From the NCBI GenBank assembly GCA_030180135.1, contig CM058232.1, positions 89,392,630 through 89,456,629 on the forward strand: 64,000 nt of DNA, written 5' to 3'. Below, one piece after another: positions 22,324 through 33,481 of this stretch. A program made the position numbers and the translations under genes. The notes beneath the pieces were generated by a model. That model was not told the DNA's origin. It made no database searches and saw nothing but the letters and a program-made list of their open reading frames with translations. The DNA comes from Orychophragmus violaceus. Lineage: Eukaryota; Streptophyta; Magnoliopsida; Brassicales; Brassicaceae. The stretch's first letter is position 1. Each line of letters opens with the position of its first letter.

Positions 22324-24996
22324 TTATGGGGGATTCAACAGAGACTTGGAGTGTCTCTGCGAATGTCTCTTCATCCAAGGTGGTGCATAAGCATTCGGAG
22401 TATGATAATTCCCAAGGAATGAGTGAAATGAACCAGGGTGAGAGCGAAGAGTGGGTGGGATACTGCATTTTCCTGCATTCACAGCTGATGGATTAGGAGA
22501 TTTAAGTTTAGAAGATTCATACATGTGCTTTGGTAGATGAAAGAGATATGGAGCTTTCTGCTTAAGAGCAAATGCAAACTCTGAAGATGTTAGAGCAAGT
22601 TCAGAATGAACTGCCATCTTCTCTACTCCAATAGGGGTCTCTGGTTCCACTTCCACACAGAAGCTCTGTCCATCAATGGTGGATTTCTGCAGCTTATTCA
22701 TCTTGAACTGCAAAGGCTTATTTCCCAGGTGGAGATCAATAAGACCATGTCTCACATCAATCACAGCTCCAGCAGTAGCTAAGAAAGGTCTACCAAGTAG
22801 CAAAGGGTCATCTGGCTCAACATTATACTTCAGCACTACAAATTCAGTTGGGATCAAGTAGTCTCCAACTTTGACAGAAATGTCCTCAAGAACTCCTTCT
22901 AGATACCTCTTCGATCGATCATCCAGGATAAGAGAGATCCTAGTAAGCTGGAAATCCATCAGTCCCAATCTCATAGCCACAGAATATGGCATGAGATTCA
23001 CACCAGATCCTAGATCATACAGAGAGCGCTTAAAGTTGTCTTTGAAGATGGAACAGTCTAGCACAAAGACTCCTGGGTCTGGAAGCTTCTCTGAAATATG
23101 AATCAGCTTCTTTTCCATCACTTTTCTGCATTTAGATTTGTCTAGCTCATGTTTGGACCTCGTATGAGCCGTAAGATAGGTCACATGAAGCTCAAAGACT
23201 CGCTCAGGGACTGTTGCAGGTTTCTGGTCTCGTCTGCGATCAGTGTCGATCGATGCATAAGATGTGTCGATCGACACAAGGTGATTAATAGCATTTTCAT
23301 CGTACGAATCAGGCATGCATCGATCGACATCGAGTGTGTGTCGATCGATGCTTGGCGCAGACAGACAGAATTCATCTAAAAAATCGGATATGATATCCTC
23401 TTCCTCCTGGGTCAGATCAACTCCATCTCCTACATTCACAGCATTGACGAAGTGCTTCTGTTCAGCTTTTCCTGATTCATTCCGTCTTTGCGCTGCTCCA
23501 GCAGTCTGCTGAACCTGAACATCCAGCTTCTTCACATGAGTGCTAATGGCATCTATCTTCCCATTTAAATCCAAGTACATGGCATCCATCTTCCCATTGA
23601 AATCCACTGTACTCTTATGTTGTCCTTCCAAGAGTTGTTCCAACAGACCCATCATCTTATCATTCTGCTCATTTTGAGGAGGAACAAGCTGATATGATGA
23701 GGAACCATAATCTCTAGAAAATGAGTTGTTCTGCTGGAAAGGTATCTGAAATACAGAATTTGGTGTGAAACCTGAAGTCTGTCCTTGCTGATTTCCATAC
23801 CTCTAACCTTGACAACCAGCTTCAGCTATGTAATTAACGTCCTCAGTCTCCTGAACATCCACCTTCTTTCCAAGTAAGATGCTATAAACATAATCAATCT
23901 TGCTCCTCATCTCAGCTATATGCGAGCTATCAGCTTTGCAACCAGATTTATGCCTCTCCATATCAGCATTCTTGACACTATTGCTAGTTATCAAGTTCTC
24001 AATAAGCTCCTTAGCCTCCTCTGGAGACTTGATATTGAAGTTCCCAATACTTGCAGCATATAAAGTCATCTGATACCACAAATCAACTCCTCTGAAGAAA
24101 ATGCCCAGCAGCTGAACCTCAGAGAAACCATGATGAGGGCAATCTCTCTGGTACATCCGAAATCTCACCCAAGCTGACTTCAAAGGCTATGTAGATCCAT
24201 GTTTAAAGGTCAAGAGATCCTGTCTAAGCTGATCAGATCTAGTATCATCATAGAAGTGCCTCATAAACTTCTTCTTCACTGCATCCCAAGTAGTCAGAGT
24301 CCCAGGTGCAATCTGCTTCAGCCAATTAGCAGCTTCTTCTCCAAGAGAGTGAGGAAAAATCTTGCAGTGTAAGTAGTCATAGGTCACTCCATTATGCTTC
24401 ATCCCAGTGACTAAAGACTCAAAATCCTCTATGTGATCTATATGATGCTCATGTGGGAGTCCATTAAAGAGGTGCTGCCCCACAAGTGTGTAATAGGAAA
24501 TCTTAAGCTCAAACACATTCCGCGGGAATGCATGAGGTACAATCGCAGACCTGTTAGCATAGAATTCATCCGGTCTATTGTAATCCTCTAGTGTCCTCTT
24601 AACAGGAGGCTCTGGTTCACGTGGATTCTCCTGTCCATCTTGAGCTTCTCCATCAGGCTGAACAACATGCCTCTGAGGCTCAGGAATGACATTACCTTCG
24701 TCATCGATCCTCTGACCAAGCTCATTGCATACATGGTTCTCCGTATTCCTCAGAACACCTTCAGCATCCTGAATTAGGATTACACGATTGGGATTAGGCA
24801 TCTTAACTAGCTTATGGGCTCTTTTGTTCTCTCTCTCTAGCTTTGCAAGCTCTTTAAACTCAAGATTCACTAGTTTCTTCTCCGGATTACTCCTCAAGTC
24901 GCGATCAGGCATAAATTGTCTCGTTCTTGCAAGTGTGTCGATCGATGCAGGGAGAGCATTGATCGATGCTAATCGCGAATGTGTGTCGATCGACAC
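22324..24996 (-). pseudogene. Element a gag-protease frame interrupted by two amber codons
   Basis: One continuous reading frame runs from 24996 to 22324, broken only by TAG at 24187-24189 and TAG at 23803-23805. The likely start is the ATG at 24912 (MPDRDLRSN). The gag capsid domain lies at about 24200-24480 (HIDHIEDFESLVTGM, EEAANWLKQIAPGTLTTWD) and continues after the first TAG (GFSEVQLLGIFFRGVD). A coiled-coil-like stretch lies near 23520-23655. The aspartic protease is near 22780-23030, with DLGSGVNLMP and DDPLLLGRPFLAT. The frame ends at HSQRHSKSLLNPP, shared with element b. Two CGATCG pairs are embedded in the coding sequence and read as SIDT-type peptides. Confidence 0.85.
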
Positions 24997-25132
24997 TCAG
25001 GACCGTGTCGATCGATGCGGTGCGATTCTAGGTGTACCTGAAACGCAAGAAAAACGAAAATTAGTAACCAAAAACAAAAACGAAAAACCTAGTCTAAATT
25101 CTAAATAAAAATCTATAGAAGACTCAAAAGAG

Positions 25133-25150
25133 TCCCCGGCAACGGCGCCA
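25133..25150 (-). other. Primer-binding site of element a, tRNA-Asp
   Basis: The minus strand reads TGGCGCCGTTGCCGGGGA, complementary to the 3' end of plant tRNA-Asp, 6 bp inside the 5' LTR. A tRNA-Asp primer is known for Athila-group elements. Confidence 0.9.
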
Positions 25151-25156
25151 AAAACT

Positions 25157-26547
25157 TGATACGATCAGGTTTTAAATCCCTAGATCTACACTGCAAGTGC
25201 ACAGACGTGAACTAGTAGTATATAGGGTATCGAATCCACAGAGACTCAAGACTCTTGCGATATATTATAGAACGTCGAATTAAGCTAGGTGAAACAGAGA
25301 GTAAGCAGTAAATCAAAGCAGAAAGTAAAGTAAACGGTTGTAAGCAATCAGGCGAAGCGTCAGGTCAAGGGAGTTCTCAGGAAATCAGGAACACAGGCTA
25401 ATCAATCAACCGAGATCTAATTAAGTACTGTTCTAGAACTAGAATCACAAAAGCATAAGAAACCAACTTTCGTTGCTGATATTATCTATGTCTAACAACC
25501 TAGCAAACGAACTTTCGTTGCGAGTTCTAGAGATCCTAAACATGCATTAATCCCAGGTTCTTTCGTTCACAATTCTCCTAAGCCAAATTTCTTTGTGAAT
25601 AGTCAAATTGCTCATCTAGGTTCTTTCTAGTTAATTAATCAACTATCGTTGCAGAAATTAACCTAACATCAATAATCTAAGTGGTCAACTCAGATCAAGC
25701 ATTGTGAACAATCCTAGACGAAGAACTAGAAAGTATGAATCCCTACAGCTAACTGGTAAACTACTCAGACATTGCAGATGAAACAAAATAAATGATGAAT
25801 AGAAAACCAAATATCATAAAAAGGAATAAGAAACAGGGGTTCGAAATCTCTTCTCTCTCGAGTACAAGACCAGCCCCAACTCTCTCAATCTCTGATAAAA
25901 TAATGCGTAAGTAAAGCGTAGACTAAACAATGGCTTAAAACCCCTAATGTAAGAGCAAAAACAGCGGTGAACCCCCTTGGGGTTCTTAAGATATTTTAAT
26001 ATAATTATTTTTTAGACAGATGAAAAAAACAACAAAAAAACAGCCAATAACAAAAAGCCACGTCATAAGAACTCCCTATGAATTCACGCCCAAAAGTTCT
26101 TACCGAAGAACCGATCCTTAAAAAAAATATTATTTTAATCAGTTTCACCTAAGAAACTGTGTCAAGAACCCATCAAACCCCCCCCCCCCCCATTGTACAT
26201 GCTCTAATGATCTAAACATCTATGGGGCTTCTATGAAATTATGAGAAATTTCTGGGCCAAAATGCAAACATCCAAACTCTTTATTAAATCGCTGAGATAT
26301 GTCTGACTCGCTATTGTGTCGATCGATGCCACATGTGTGTCGATCGACACAAGCCTCCAGAATCGACACTCACTTCTTCTTCTCGCACAAATGCTCTGAA
26401 TAGCTCCAGAATGCGTCATAATGTCCAAATCCGCTCCAAACGTACCTAGACCTGTAAACACATATAAAAGGACTCCAAAAGACTCTAAAAGACTCGATAA
26501 AAAAGACATATACCGTGGTCAAAAGTCCTAAAAACCATGATATATCA
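25157..26547 (-). repeat. 5' LTR of element a, split by a MITE
   Basis: 1391 bp including a 252-bp MITE at 25953-26204. Compared with the other LTR it lacks about 50 bp after 25748. The CGATCG pair at 26320-26346 again lies about 200 bp from the LTR start. The MITE sits in the AT-rich site that corresponds to the TATATTA of the 3' LTR (about 20670-20678), so the promoter is probably disrupted. Confidence 0.9.
25953..26204. mobile_element. Tourist-like MITE in the element a 5' LTR
   Basis: The left end is GAGCAAAAACAG and the right end on the opposite strand is GAGCATGTACAATGG. TAA flanks both sides (25950-25952, 26205-26207), and the empty site is visible in the other LTR near 20675. A poly-C run lies near the right end. 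No coding sequence is present. Confidence 0.9.
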
Positions 26548-26552
26548 GGTAT

Positions 26553-28013
26553 CAACACGGAGAAGTCCATAATATGCATAATGCGCGAAGTAGTAGTAGG
26601 AACAATTTTCAGCATAAAAATGAATTGCATGTTAATGATGATCCATTTGGATATTACGTGGAACATAGTTACCATAAGCATGATAGGATTCATGATATGA
26701 TTACAAATGCATTTCATGAAACAATAAGTAATGATTAGAATGTTGTTGTTGGGGAACGCAACTTAGATGACAAACAATTTTATGATATGCAAGACGCAGG
26801 AAATCAGCCCCTCTACGATGGATGTAGAGAAGGATTGTCAAAACTATCGTTAGCATCTAGTATGATGGACATTAAAACTGATCATAACTTAGCTAAGGTT
26901 TGCATGGATGATTGGGTGGATCTTTTAAAGAGTATTTACCGGAGGCTAATTTGGCTGCTGAAAGTTATTATGAGATCCAGAGAATGCTTTCTAGCCTTCG
27001 TTTGCCTTCTGAGATGATTGATTTATGTGTTGGTAACTGCATGCTTTTTTTGGAAAGAAGATGATAAACTGCATGAGTGTCGTTGTTGTGGAAAACCAAG
27101 GTATAAGCCGCAAGAAAGTGGACGGACCAAAGTATTGTAACAAGTATGTGGTATCTTCCAATAACGGAAAGGTTTCAACATATGTTTCAGTATGAAAGAA
27201 CAGATTCTTCAATGTGATAGTATCCTCACCATTCACAGACAGATGGGGGCAGTCACTCATCTTTCAGATGCAAAGACGTGGAAGCACTTTAAGACGGTAC
27301 ATCCCCAATTTTCTAGACAAGCTGGAAATGTATACATTGGTATTTGCACTGATGAATTTATTCTATTTGGTATGTTGGTAGAAAATACTCTTTGTGGCCG
27401 ATAATATTGACACCTTACAATCTCCCCCCCCCCTCAAGTATGTGCATGCAAAGGAAATTTATTTTCTTGAGTATTTTGGTCCCAAGTCCTAAGCATTCAA
27501 AGCGGTCACTCAATGTATTTTTTTCAGCCAATGATTCATGATTTGAAGCAATTGTGGTCCACCGGTGCTCGAACGTATGATTGTTCTAGAAAAAGGAATT
27601 TTACGATGCAAGTGGTTCTTGTGTGGACAATAAGTGATTTCTCCGCATATGGCATGTTATCAGGTTGGACTACACATGGAAGATTAGCTTGTCCGTATTG
27701 CATGAACCGGACATTAGTGTTTCAATTGAAGTACGGTAGAAAAATATTTTGGTTTGACTGTCACCGCCGGTTTCTACCTATCAGCCATCCATACAAGAGA
27801 AACAAGAAATTGTTTAGGAAGAACAATGTTGTCTGTCTGCCGCCACCGATTTATCAATCCAGAGTAGATAGAGAGGACCAAATTGATCATTTTGGTGCAC
27901 AATTGACAGTGAGGCACGGAGAAAATTGGCACACACTTGCTAATATGTCAGGCGGATACGGTGAGCAACATAACTGTGATAAGAAAATCATTTTATGGAA
28001 ATTACCTTACTCG
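26553..28013 (+). pseudogene. CACTA TNP2 transposase, central part
   Basis: Continues the frame cut at 19834. Recognisable blocks include QPLYDGCREGLSKLS, a leucine-rich stretch, WKEDDKLHECRCCGKPRYK (frameshifted), ADNILHLWPI-like text and the Transposase_21 core at 27513-28010: WSTGARTYDCSRKRNFTM, LVWTISDFSAYGMLSGWTTHG, LACPYCM. Stops and shifts occur at about 27010, 27140 and 27405-27510. The frame is interrupted at 28013 by the inner CACTA element and resumes at 30644. TNP2 is the catalytic transposase of En/Spm-type elements; this copy is inactive. Confidence 0.85.
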
Positions 28014-28289
28014 CACTACAATAAATTAGAGTATATATAGCACCCGAAAAACGTTATATATTACCATCATAGCGGTTTAGTAAACGCTCTATCTACGCCC
28101 GTTATAATAGATCAGACACTTTATATAACTTTTTTTCGTTATGCTACAATAGAGTTATTTACAATAGCGCTTAGTGTTTTATATTATATACAATAGCATT
28201 TTATTTTTGAAAATGCAAGGCTTGAGATCTATCAAGAGCAACAACAAAAGCATTTGAAAACATAAATAGGTCACAAAGAGAGGTGAAAT

Positions 28290-28945
28290 TAGCACAATAC
28301 CACACCACGAATAATGGCTTACCTTCTCAGGTGTCATAACCAAACGGGCCACCAATAACTCTTCGAGGCCAACTTCTTGTGATGTAGCCACATCTAATTC
28401 ATTCTTAACTCCGATTGTTTTCTCATTTGGTTCAAGAGCATCGTGAATATTATATAGAATTTGTTTCCTATCTTCTGAGGATAAGGCATGTAGCAAATCA
28501 CAAACATTAAGGTACATCTGTACCAAGCGAGAAAAGATTTCTGACATGATCAATATGAAAGAAACCCCTATAAGTACCTGAAGCTTTCTGGAACTTTCCC
28601 TTGTAGCAACTGCCATGTCACGAGCAGTAGAATCTGTGATCGGAGCCCATAAACGAGCATCTTGATGGAATAAGGTTCCAACATGCAGTCCTCTAAGGAT
28701 TTTATCTATGCTCTCAGATGAATACCCACTAGCAACCAACCAAATATGTTTAGATTATTTCTCAGTCAATCATATATTCTGGCCAGAAATGTAAGCCATA
28801 TCACAAAAAACACTTGATAAATCTGAACAAACATATCACAGTCTAATTATGCATGATAAGTGTAAAAGGGCCCACACTTGGTTATGATGACGTGGATCCC
28901 ATCATTCACTGCAGCTTTCACTTTTGCAGTCATGTAACATAAGCA
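28290..28945 (-). pseudogene. P5CS: Captured P5CS (delta-1-pyrroline-5-carboxylate synthase) fragment
   Basis: Three exon pieces in gene order on the minus strand. About 28874-28945 reads MTAKVKAAVN..VIIT. About 28600-28739 reads GYSSESIDKILRGLHVGTLF and ARDMAVATRESSRKLQ. About 28330-28480 reads ALSSEDRKQIL, ENELDVA-type text and ARLVMTPEK. These span the junction of the glutamate kinase and gamma-glutamyl phosphate reductase halves of plant P5CS, the proline-synthesis enzyme. Intron sequence is kept after SSRKLQ (donor GTACTT) and after MTPEK (donor GTAAGC). The fragment cannot make an enzyme. Which paralogue donated it cannot be told by eye. Confidence 0.88.
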
Positions 28946-29132
28946 TCTTGGCTTGTGAAAAATGCTGAATGTGGATGAAGGATTCAACACAAAATTCATG
29001 CGTGAATACGTCTTAGTGACTAGCCATGTCCAGACTGATCTCGATAAGTGAAAGATCTCTTAAGCTTCCAGAGTATACACACATGGAACCATTTGTACAT
29101 ACATCATACACATATACCAAAGTTTATAGATT

Positions 29133-29800
29133 TACATGTAAACATAGTTAACCATAATGCCTCCACTTTGATGGATACCTTCCTCTGATCGATCCGCCAT
29201 CCAATTTATTCTTTAAACCATCTGTGTAACATATGTAAAACAAGAAAGCCTTATCAATCTACAAAGATCTAAATCACTATGTTTGTATATACCCTATTGG
29301 ACTTACCGCTCCATTTTGCGAGTGAAAGTTGGCAACAGAGTTTAAAGCTTTTCCTCTCTTCTTCTCCTACAAGAGGTACCTATAAAAAAATCAAGACAAA
29401 ACATTTGAGTTTATGCCTATATGATTCATTTTAACCATTAGTTATACAATAATAAACATACCTAGCATATAACCGCATAAGAATAGGTTCTAAAATCGGC
29501 AATATACGAGGTGAAGTAGCCCAATCATAGTTCTTTTGTGATAGAAAATTCAATAGAACTTCCATGCCGTTGCTACCAGAAGAAGAATCACTGCATTGAC
29601 AACTTGATATAATAGACAAGAACATACATGAAACATTTGATAATGAAGCCTTACTTTGACAGACTCATGAGGGATTGTTCCTCTTCTAGTAGCAATACTT
29701 TCTCGCTGAAAGTAGATGAAGGTGAATTGTTTTGTGTACCACCGTGCTCATCTTCATCTGACCATAGATCTTTTTTGAATCTTTATCTGTCATAACGAAA
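29133..29800 (-). pseudogene. MCD: Captured malonyl-CoA decarboxylase C-terminal fragment
   Basis: Minus-strand exon pieces in order. About 29650-29800 is acidic sequence ending LEEEQSLMSLSK. About 29450-29595 reads GSNGMEVLLNFLSQKNYDW and ILEPILMRLYARY. About 29305-29390 reads EKKRGKALNSVANFHSQNGA with one stop. About 29133-29222 reads RINWMADRSEEG and QSGGIMVNYVY. These are blocks of plant malonyl-CoA decarboxylase, including its C-terminal signature. Introns are retained. The first piece is the least certain. The fragment is non-coding as it stands. Confidence 0.8.
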
Positions 29801-29879
29801 AATGGAGATTAAATCGAAATCGATGGTCATTATTTCGTTTCTCAGACACAGAACTCAGTAAACCCTAACCTATGTTCTT

Positions 29880-30310
29880 CGCTGTAAGGAAATGAAATCC
29901 ACGAAATTGAGAACAAATCAGAAAACCCAAACCAAAGATCGATAATCCTAGAAACCCTAGAGTTTCAGAGCGAAGGGGAGAAGAGAAAATACAAACATAT
30001 TGAGAATACTAGAAACCATAGAGATTCAGAGAGAAGAGGAGAAGAAGATATCACAAAGTGGTTTGGCTAACGACCACCGGCGTTAAGACAAGAGATGGCG
30101 ACGCCGATATGGTCGTCGCCCATAAGATCTTCCTTTGATGGGAAGAGAACTCCGACTGGACTTCACTGACACCGGCAAAGACGACATGGGAGCGAGATCT
30201 AATGGTCTCGTTTGGATTTTTCAGAAAAAAAAAAAAAAAAAAAAGATAAAAGAAACCGAAAGCTCTCTCGTTAACTCTCTGAAGAAGAAGAAGGTGGAGA
30301 TGCATATCTA
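29880..30310 (-). other. Unidentified captured segment at the inner CACTA 5' side
   Basis: In the same orientation and upstream of the MCD pieces, this has the look of a 5' UTR and first exon: pyrimidine-rich CTTCTTCTTC tracts, a short frame starting ATGGGCGACGACC near 30124, then CTTCTCCTCTTCTC and AAACTCTAGGGTTT motifs. I do not recognise the donor. It may be the 5' part of one of the two captured genes or of a third gene. Confidence 0.4.
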
Positions 30311-30643
30311 GATTGGGGGAAATTTTTTTTTATAATTGGAGAATGAGAGGGAGATTGATGTCTTCAAATCGTCTTACACTTTATTTTTATTTTTTTGGCA
30401 ATGGCGGGCAACAAAAATTAAAGTTCTGCTCAACCTTATCATAGCGTTTATATGGTTTGTATGCTATTAAAGACCGGGCGTGAAAACAAAATATAAGCGC
30501 CTAATATTTATTTATGTCGGCTCTCAAATCTATAGCGTTTCATATTTGACAACGCTATCTAAAATAAGCGGTTTAGTCATCTATAGCATAAACAACCAAA
30601 ACGCTATCTGCAACTGCTATCAATACTCAATTTTCTTGTAGTG

Positions 30644-31310
30644 TGGCAAAATCATTTGTTGAGACACAATCTGGATGTGATGCATATTGAAAAAACTTCT
30701 TCGACAACATCATGAATACAATGTTGAATGTGCCGGGAAGAACTAAAGATATTGTAAAGTCAAGGTTAGACTTGCCTGAAATCTGTTTAAGATCTGAGTT
30801 GCATATTCAAGGAATTGGGGCTGTATCAGTTCCTATATTTCAGTTGTCTTTTGAAGCTAAATTAGCATTGTTTGATTGGGTATCCGCGGATGTGTGCTTT
30901 CCATATGCGTATGTTTCTAATCTTTCTAAATGTGTTGTGGCTGGGAAAAAATTCTCAGGGATGAAGACTCATGAATTTCATGTGTTTATGCAACGACTAC
31001 TCACTTTCGCACTTACCGAGCTCCTTCCAGAAAAAGTGAACGATGCAGTTGTTGGTATGTAAATTTTGAATAATTAAACAAATTATGATTTGTTGAGTTT
31101 AAACTTCTATTATAATAAGAGTTATTGTGAATGCAGGTACAAGAATTTTTTTTCTTCCAAGATTTCATTACCCACACTTTATCAGAAGATGTCATTACAC
31201 AACTAAAGAAAAATGTTCCAACACTACTATGCAATTTGGAGAAAATATTTATGCCAGCCTTTTTTGATGTTATGGAACATCTCCCTATCCATATCCCACA
31301 TAGATACGGA
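30644..31310 (+). pseudogene. CACTA TNP2 transposase, 3' part
   Basis: Resumes exactly at the inner CACTA edge with the TNP2 signature HNLDVMHIEK, followed by LNVPGRTKDIVKSRLDLPE, then FHVFMQRLLTFALTELLPE. An intron with GT..AG borders lies at about 31059-31137. After it comes LCNLEKIFMPAFFDVMEHL. The frame then jumps into sequence of the second CACTA gene near 31300, implying that the TNP2 C-terminus and intergenic part were deleted. Confidence 0.82.
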
Positions 31311-32815
31311 TTCCTCTTACGATTTCGCAGCCACGGGCTTTGTCTCCTACTATGCCGCCTGCAGAGTACGAGCCCCAAGCACCTCTTGCTCCGAACCAGC
31401 CTCGTCTGGATGTTGATTATACGGTCGATCAGCTACTAGTACTATCAGACCACGACAATTTACCACGATTAGATCCTGACAGACCACGGAACACTTATTG
31501 AAAATAATTATTTTATTGAATATTTAAATAAAAATTAATTATTAATTATTATCATCTAATCATATGACTTTTATTTTATAGGTTTGTGATAGGTAATTGT
31601 GCTGGATGTAGTGTGTCCAACATAATTAAGGGATATTTTACAGAGCCGCACACCAATTGTAGTCAAGTTGATCAGTCAATCCGAGATACCTGGTTCAAAT
31701 GCTTTGCGGTAATTTATTATTTTTTAAAAATATTTATAGAAATTTTTTTTTTTGGAAAATTACGTAACTAATTTTTTATGATTCAACAAAAATGGCATTG
31801 AGATTTGGCGAATAACAGAACCGTATTGGCTATGTTTATGAAGAAAGTTGTGAGTCGGCTCAACATCACAGTGTGCGACTGGAAGAAGAAGTGGAAGACG
31901 TTGGGAGATGATGGACGACCAGCATACCTCTGCTTCGCGGTTTGGGATGGTCCGAAGAAGTTTTGGATGCAACCATCATCCGAGCTGAAGTCCGTTAAGT
32001 GTTCCTCATCGCGGAACACTATGGGACCGGATGGGCGTCCACCAATGCCACATACTTCGAGCCATATTTCTTTTGCCGGTAGACGGATCATTATGGTAAG
32101 TAATTAATATTTAATTTTAATTTTATTAGTTTTCTAAGTTTTAAATTTCATATAATAATAATTGTTGTATTTTTTATCTTTAGGCTAATGACGGTGAGCT
32201 TCTATCGTTAAACGATGTTTACAGAGCTACTCTTTTGCTTAAAGTGATGGGAGAGTTTGTGAGTCTGCAGGCGGAGCAGATCTACAACGACGCGATGGCG
32301 CGGATCACGGAGCGGGAAACTCAGTTAACTCCAGAAGGTACTCAGGTTCAGTTGACTACTCGGGAGAAAGACCTTATCTTCACCGAAGTAATTACTTTGT
32401 TGCGTTAAATATTATTTAATTTCTAAGTTTTAATATATATATATCTTCGGGTTTTGGCAGGAGGCTCCAAAGAAGAAAGGGGATTCTCGGACTAGGATCT
32501 ATCCAAGATACTTTTTTGTATCTACGCTAACTCCCCGACGCATTACATTTAGAGATTCGTCTCGAGTAGAAGCGGAGTTGACGGAGACAAAGGCTATAGT
32601 GGCTTCACAACAAAAAGAGATGGATAGTTGGAGCATTTTGTTCGAGATCCTATCAGAGGATAATCCGAGATTAGCGTAGGCTTGGAAGGTGAAGAAACAT
32701 GCAACATCACATAATTTCGGTACAGCGGGTGAGGATGAGTCGGAAGCAACATCCGTCCCCAATACAGCTGAAAATTCCGCCAAGGTTTATTTAGAAAATC
32801 TTAACTTAGAGATTA
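31310..32815 (+). pseudogene. Second CACTA gene (plant En/Spm Ptta-type protein)
   Basis: About five exon-like blocks separated by AT-rich introns: 31340-31500 (proline-rich, DHDNLPRLDPDRP), 31582-31712 (SNIIKGYFTEPHTNCSQV, RDTWFKCFA), 31791-32095 (WDLANNRTVLAMFMKKV, ISFAGRRIIM), 32184-32390 (NDGELLSLNDVYRATLL and a coiled-coil-like stretch), and 32461-32815 (KKKGDSRTRIYP, EAELTETKAIVASQQKEMD). This layout fits the second, end-binding gene of plant CACTA elements. One internal stop is seen at about 32678, and the 5' end is lost at a deletion junction. Confidence 0.7.
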
Positions 32816-33481
32816 ATTAGGAATGCCCTATATCTAAAAACTTTTTAAAGTATTATATTATTTATATTTTGGATTTGTAAAATATTTTAATTTATATAAT
32901 ATTTTATTTTAATTTATAATATTTTTAATATTAATTTGAATTTAAATAAATATTATAAAATAATAAGGTTACTAATTTTTTTTAAAAAGAGTTCGTTAAA
33001 TTGATATAAATGCTAACATCGTTAAATTGACGTAAATATTGACGTCGTTAATTCGATGTTAACTTACGTCGAAATAACGACGTTATCTTTTACGTCGAAT
33101 ATATAGCGTTAATGTTTATGTCGATTTAATGACATTTGCATTTATGTCGATTTAACAACTTTTTCGTTTACATCGATTTAACGACATTTACGTATACGAC
33201 AAACTTACATCAAAATGTTCTAGTGTTATTTCTTCGTTTTATATAGAAAATCAGAGTTTTTATATCAATGTAAATTTGTATTTTTGCATCGAAATAATGT
33301 CCAAATATTTAAATCAAATTTACGATGAATTTTGTTTGATGTAATTTACGATGAATTTACGTCGAATATTGGTGTACATTGAACATTTAGTGATGAATCG
33401 TCATTCGTCATAAATTCGATTCAAAAAATGTTTTACGACGAATTAGAACAGACGTCCCAAAACTTTTGTTTTTTTGTAATG

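Larger units (their letters stand above)
20791..26346. promoter_or_regulatory. CGATCG palindrome pairs of element a (7 pairs)
   Basis: Core starts: 20791/20812, 22039/22061, 23247/23268, 23321/23342, 24939/24960 (second core TGATCG), 24987/25009, 26320/26341. Most units read TGTCGATCGACA or GTGTCGATCGATGC. They occur in both LTRs, upstream of gag, inside gag-pro and in the 3' region. Function unknown. Confidence 0.8.
19835..26547 (-). mobile_element. Athila-like pol-less LTR retroelement ('element a')
   Basis: LTRs lie at 19835-21018 and 25157-26547, with a perfect 5-bp duplication ggtat at 19830-19834 and 26548-26552. On the minus strand the order is 5' LTR, tRNA-Asp primer-binding site, gag-protease frame, 3' region, polypurine tract, 3' LTR. 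No RT, RNase H or integrase is present: the internal region is only 4.1 kb. It is therefore non-autonomous. The LTRs differ by many substitutions, a roughly 50-bp deletion and a MITE, so it is older than element b. Confidence 0.92.
28014..30643 (-). mobile_element. Inner CACTA element carrying host gene fragments
   Basis: Ends CACTACAATAAATTAGAGTA (left) and CACTACAAGAAAATTGAGTA (right, opposite strand) match over about 30 bp. The flanking triplets are tcg (28011-28013) and tgg (30644-30646); the coding sense of the outer TNP2 is restored with tgg, so the left copy has mutated. Subterminal repeats of the TAGCGTTT/GCGGTTTAG type occupy both ends. It has no transposase. The interior, read on the minus strand, holds pieces of at least two cellular genes including intron sequence, so capture was at DNA level. 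Confidence 0.9.
19052..33481 (+). mobile_element. CACTA (En/Spm) transposon, outer copy
   Basis: The left end is CACTACAAGAAAACA at 19052; the right end on the opposite strand is a decayed CATTACAAAAAAACA ending at 33481. The flanking triplets are ata (19049-19051) and gta (33482-33484), an imperfect 3-bp duplication. Dense subterminal repeats (ACGACGAATT, TTACGTCGAATT types) fill 19080-19400 and 32990-33450. It carries a TNP2-type transposase pseudogene and a second gene. It was inserted in a LINE, and was later split by an Athila-like element (19835-26547) and by another CACTA (28014-30643). Confidence 0.88.
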
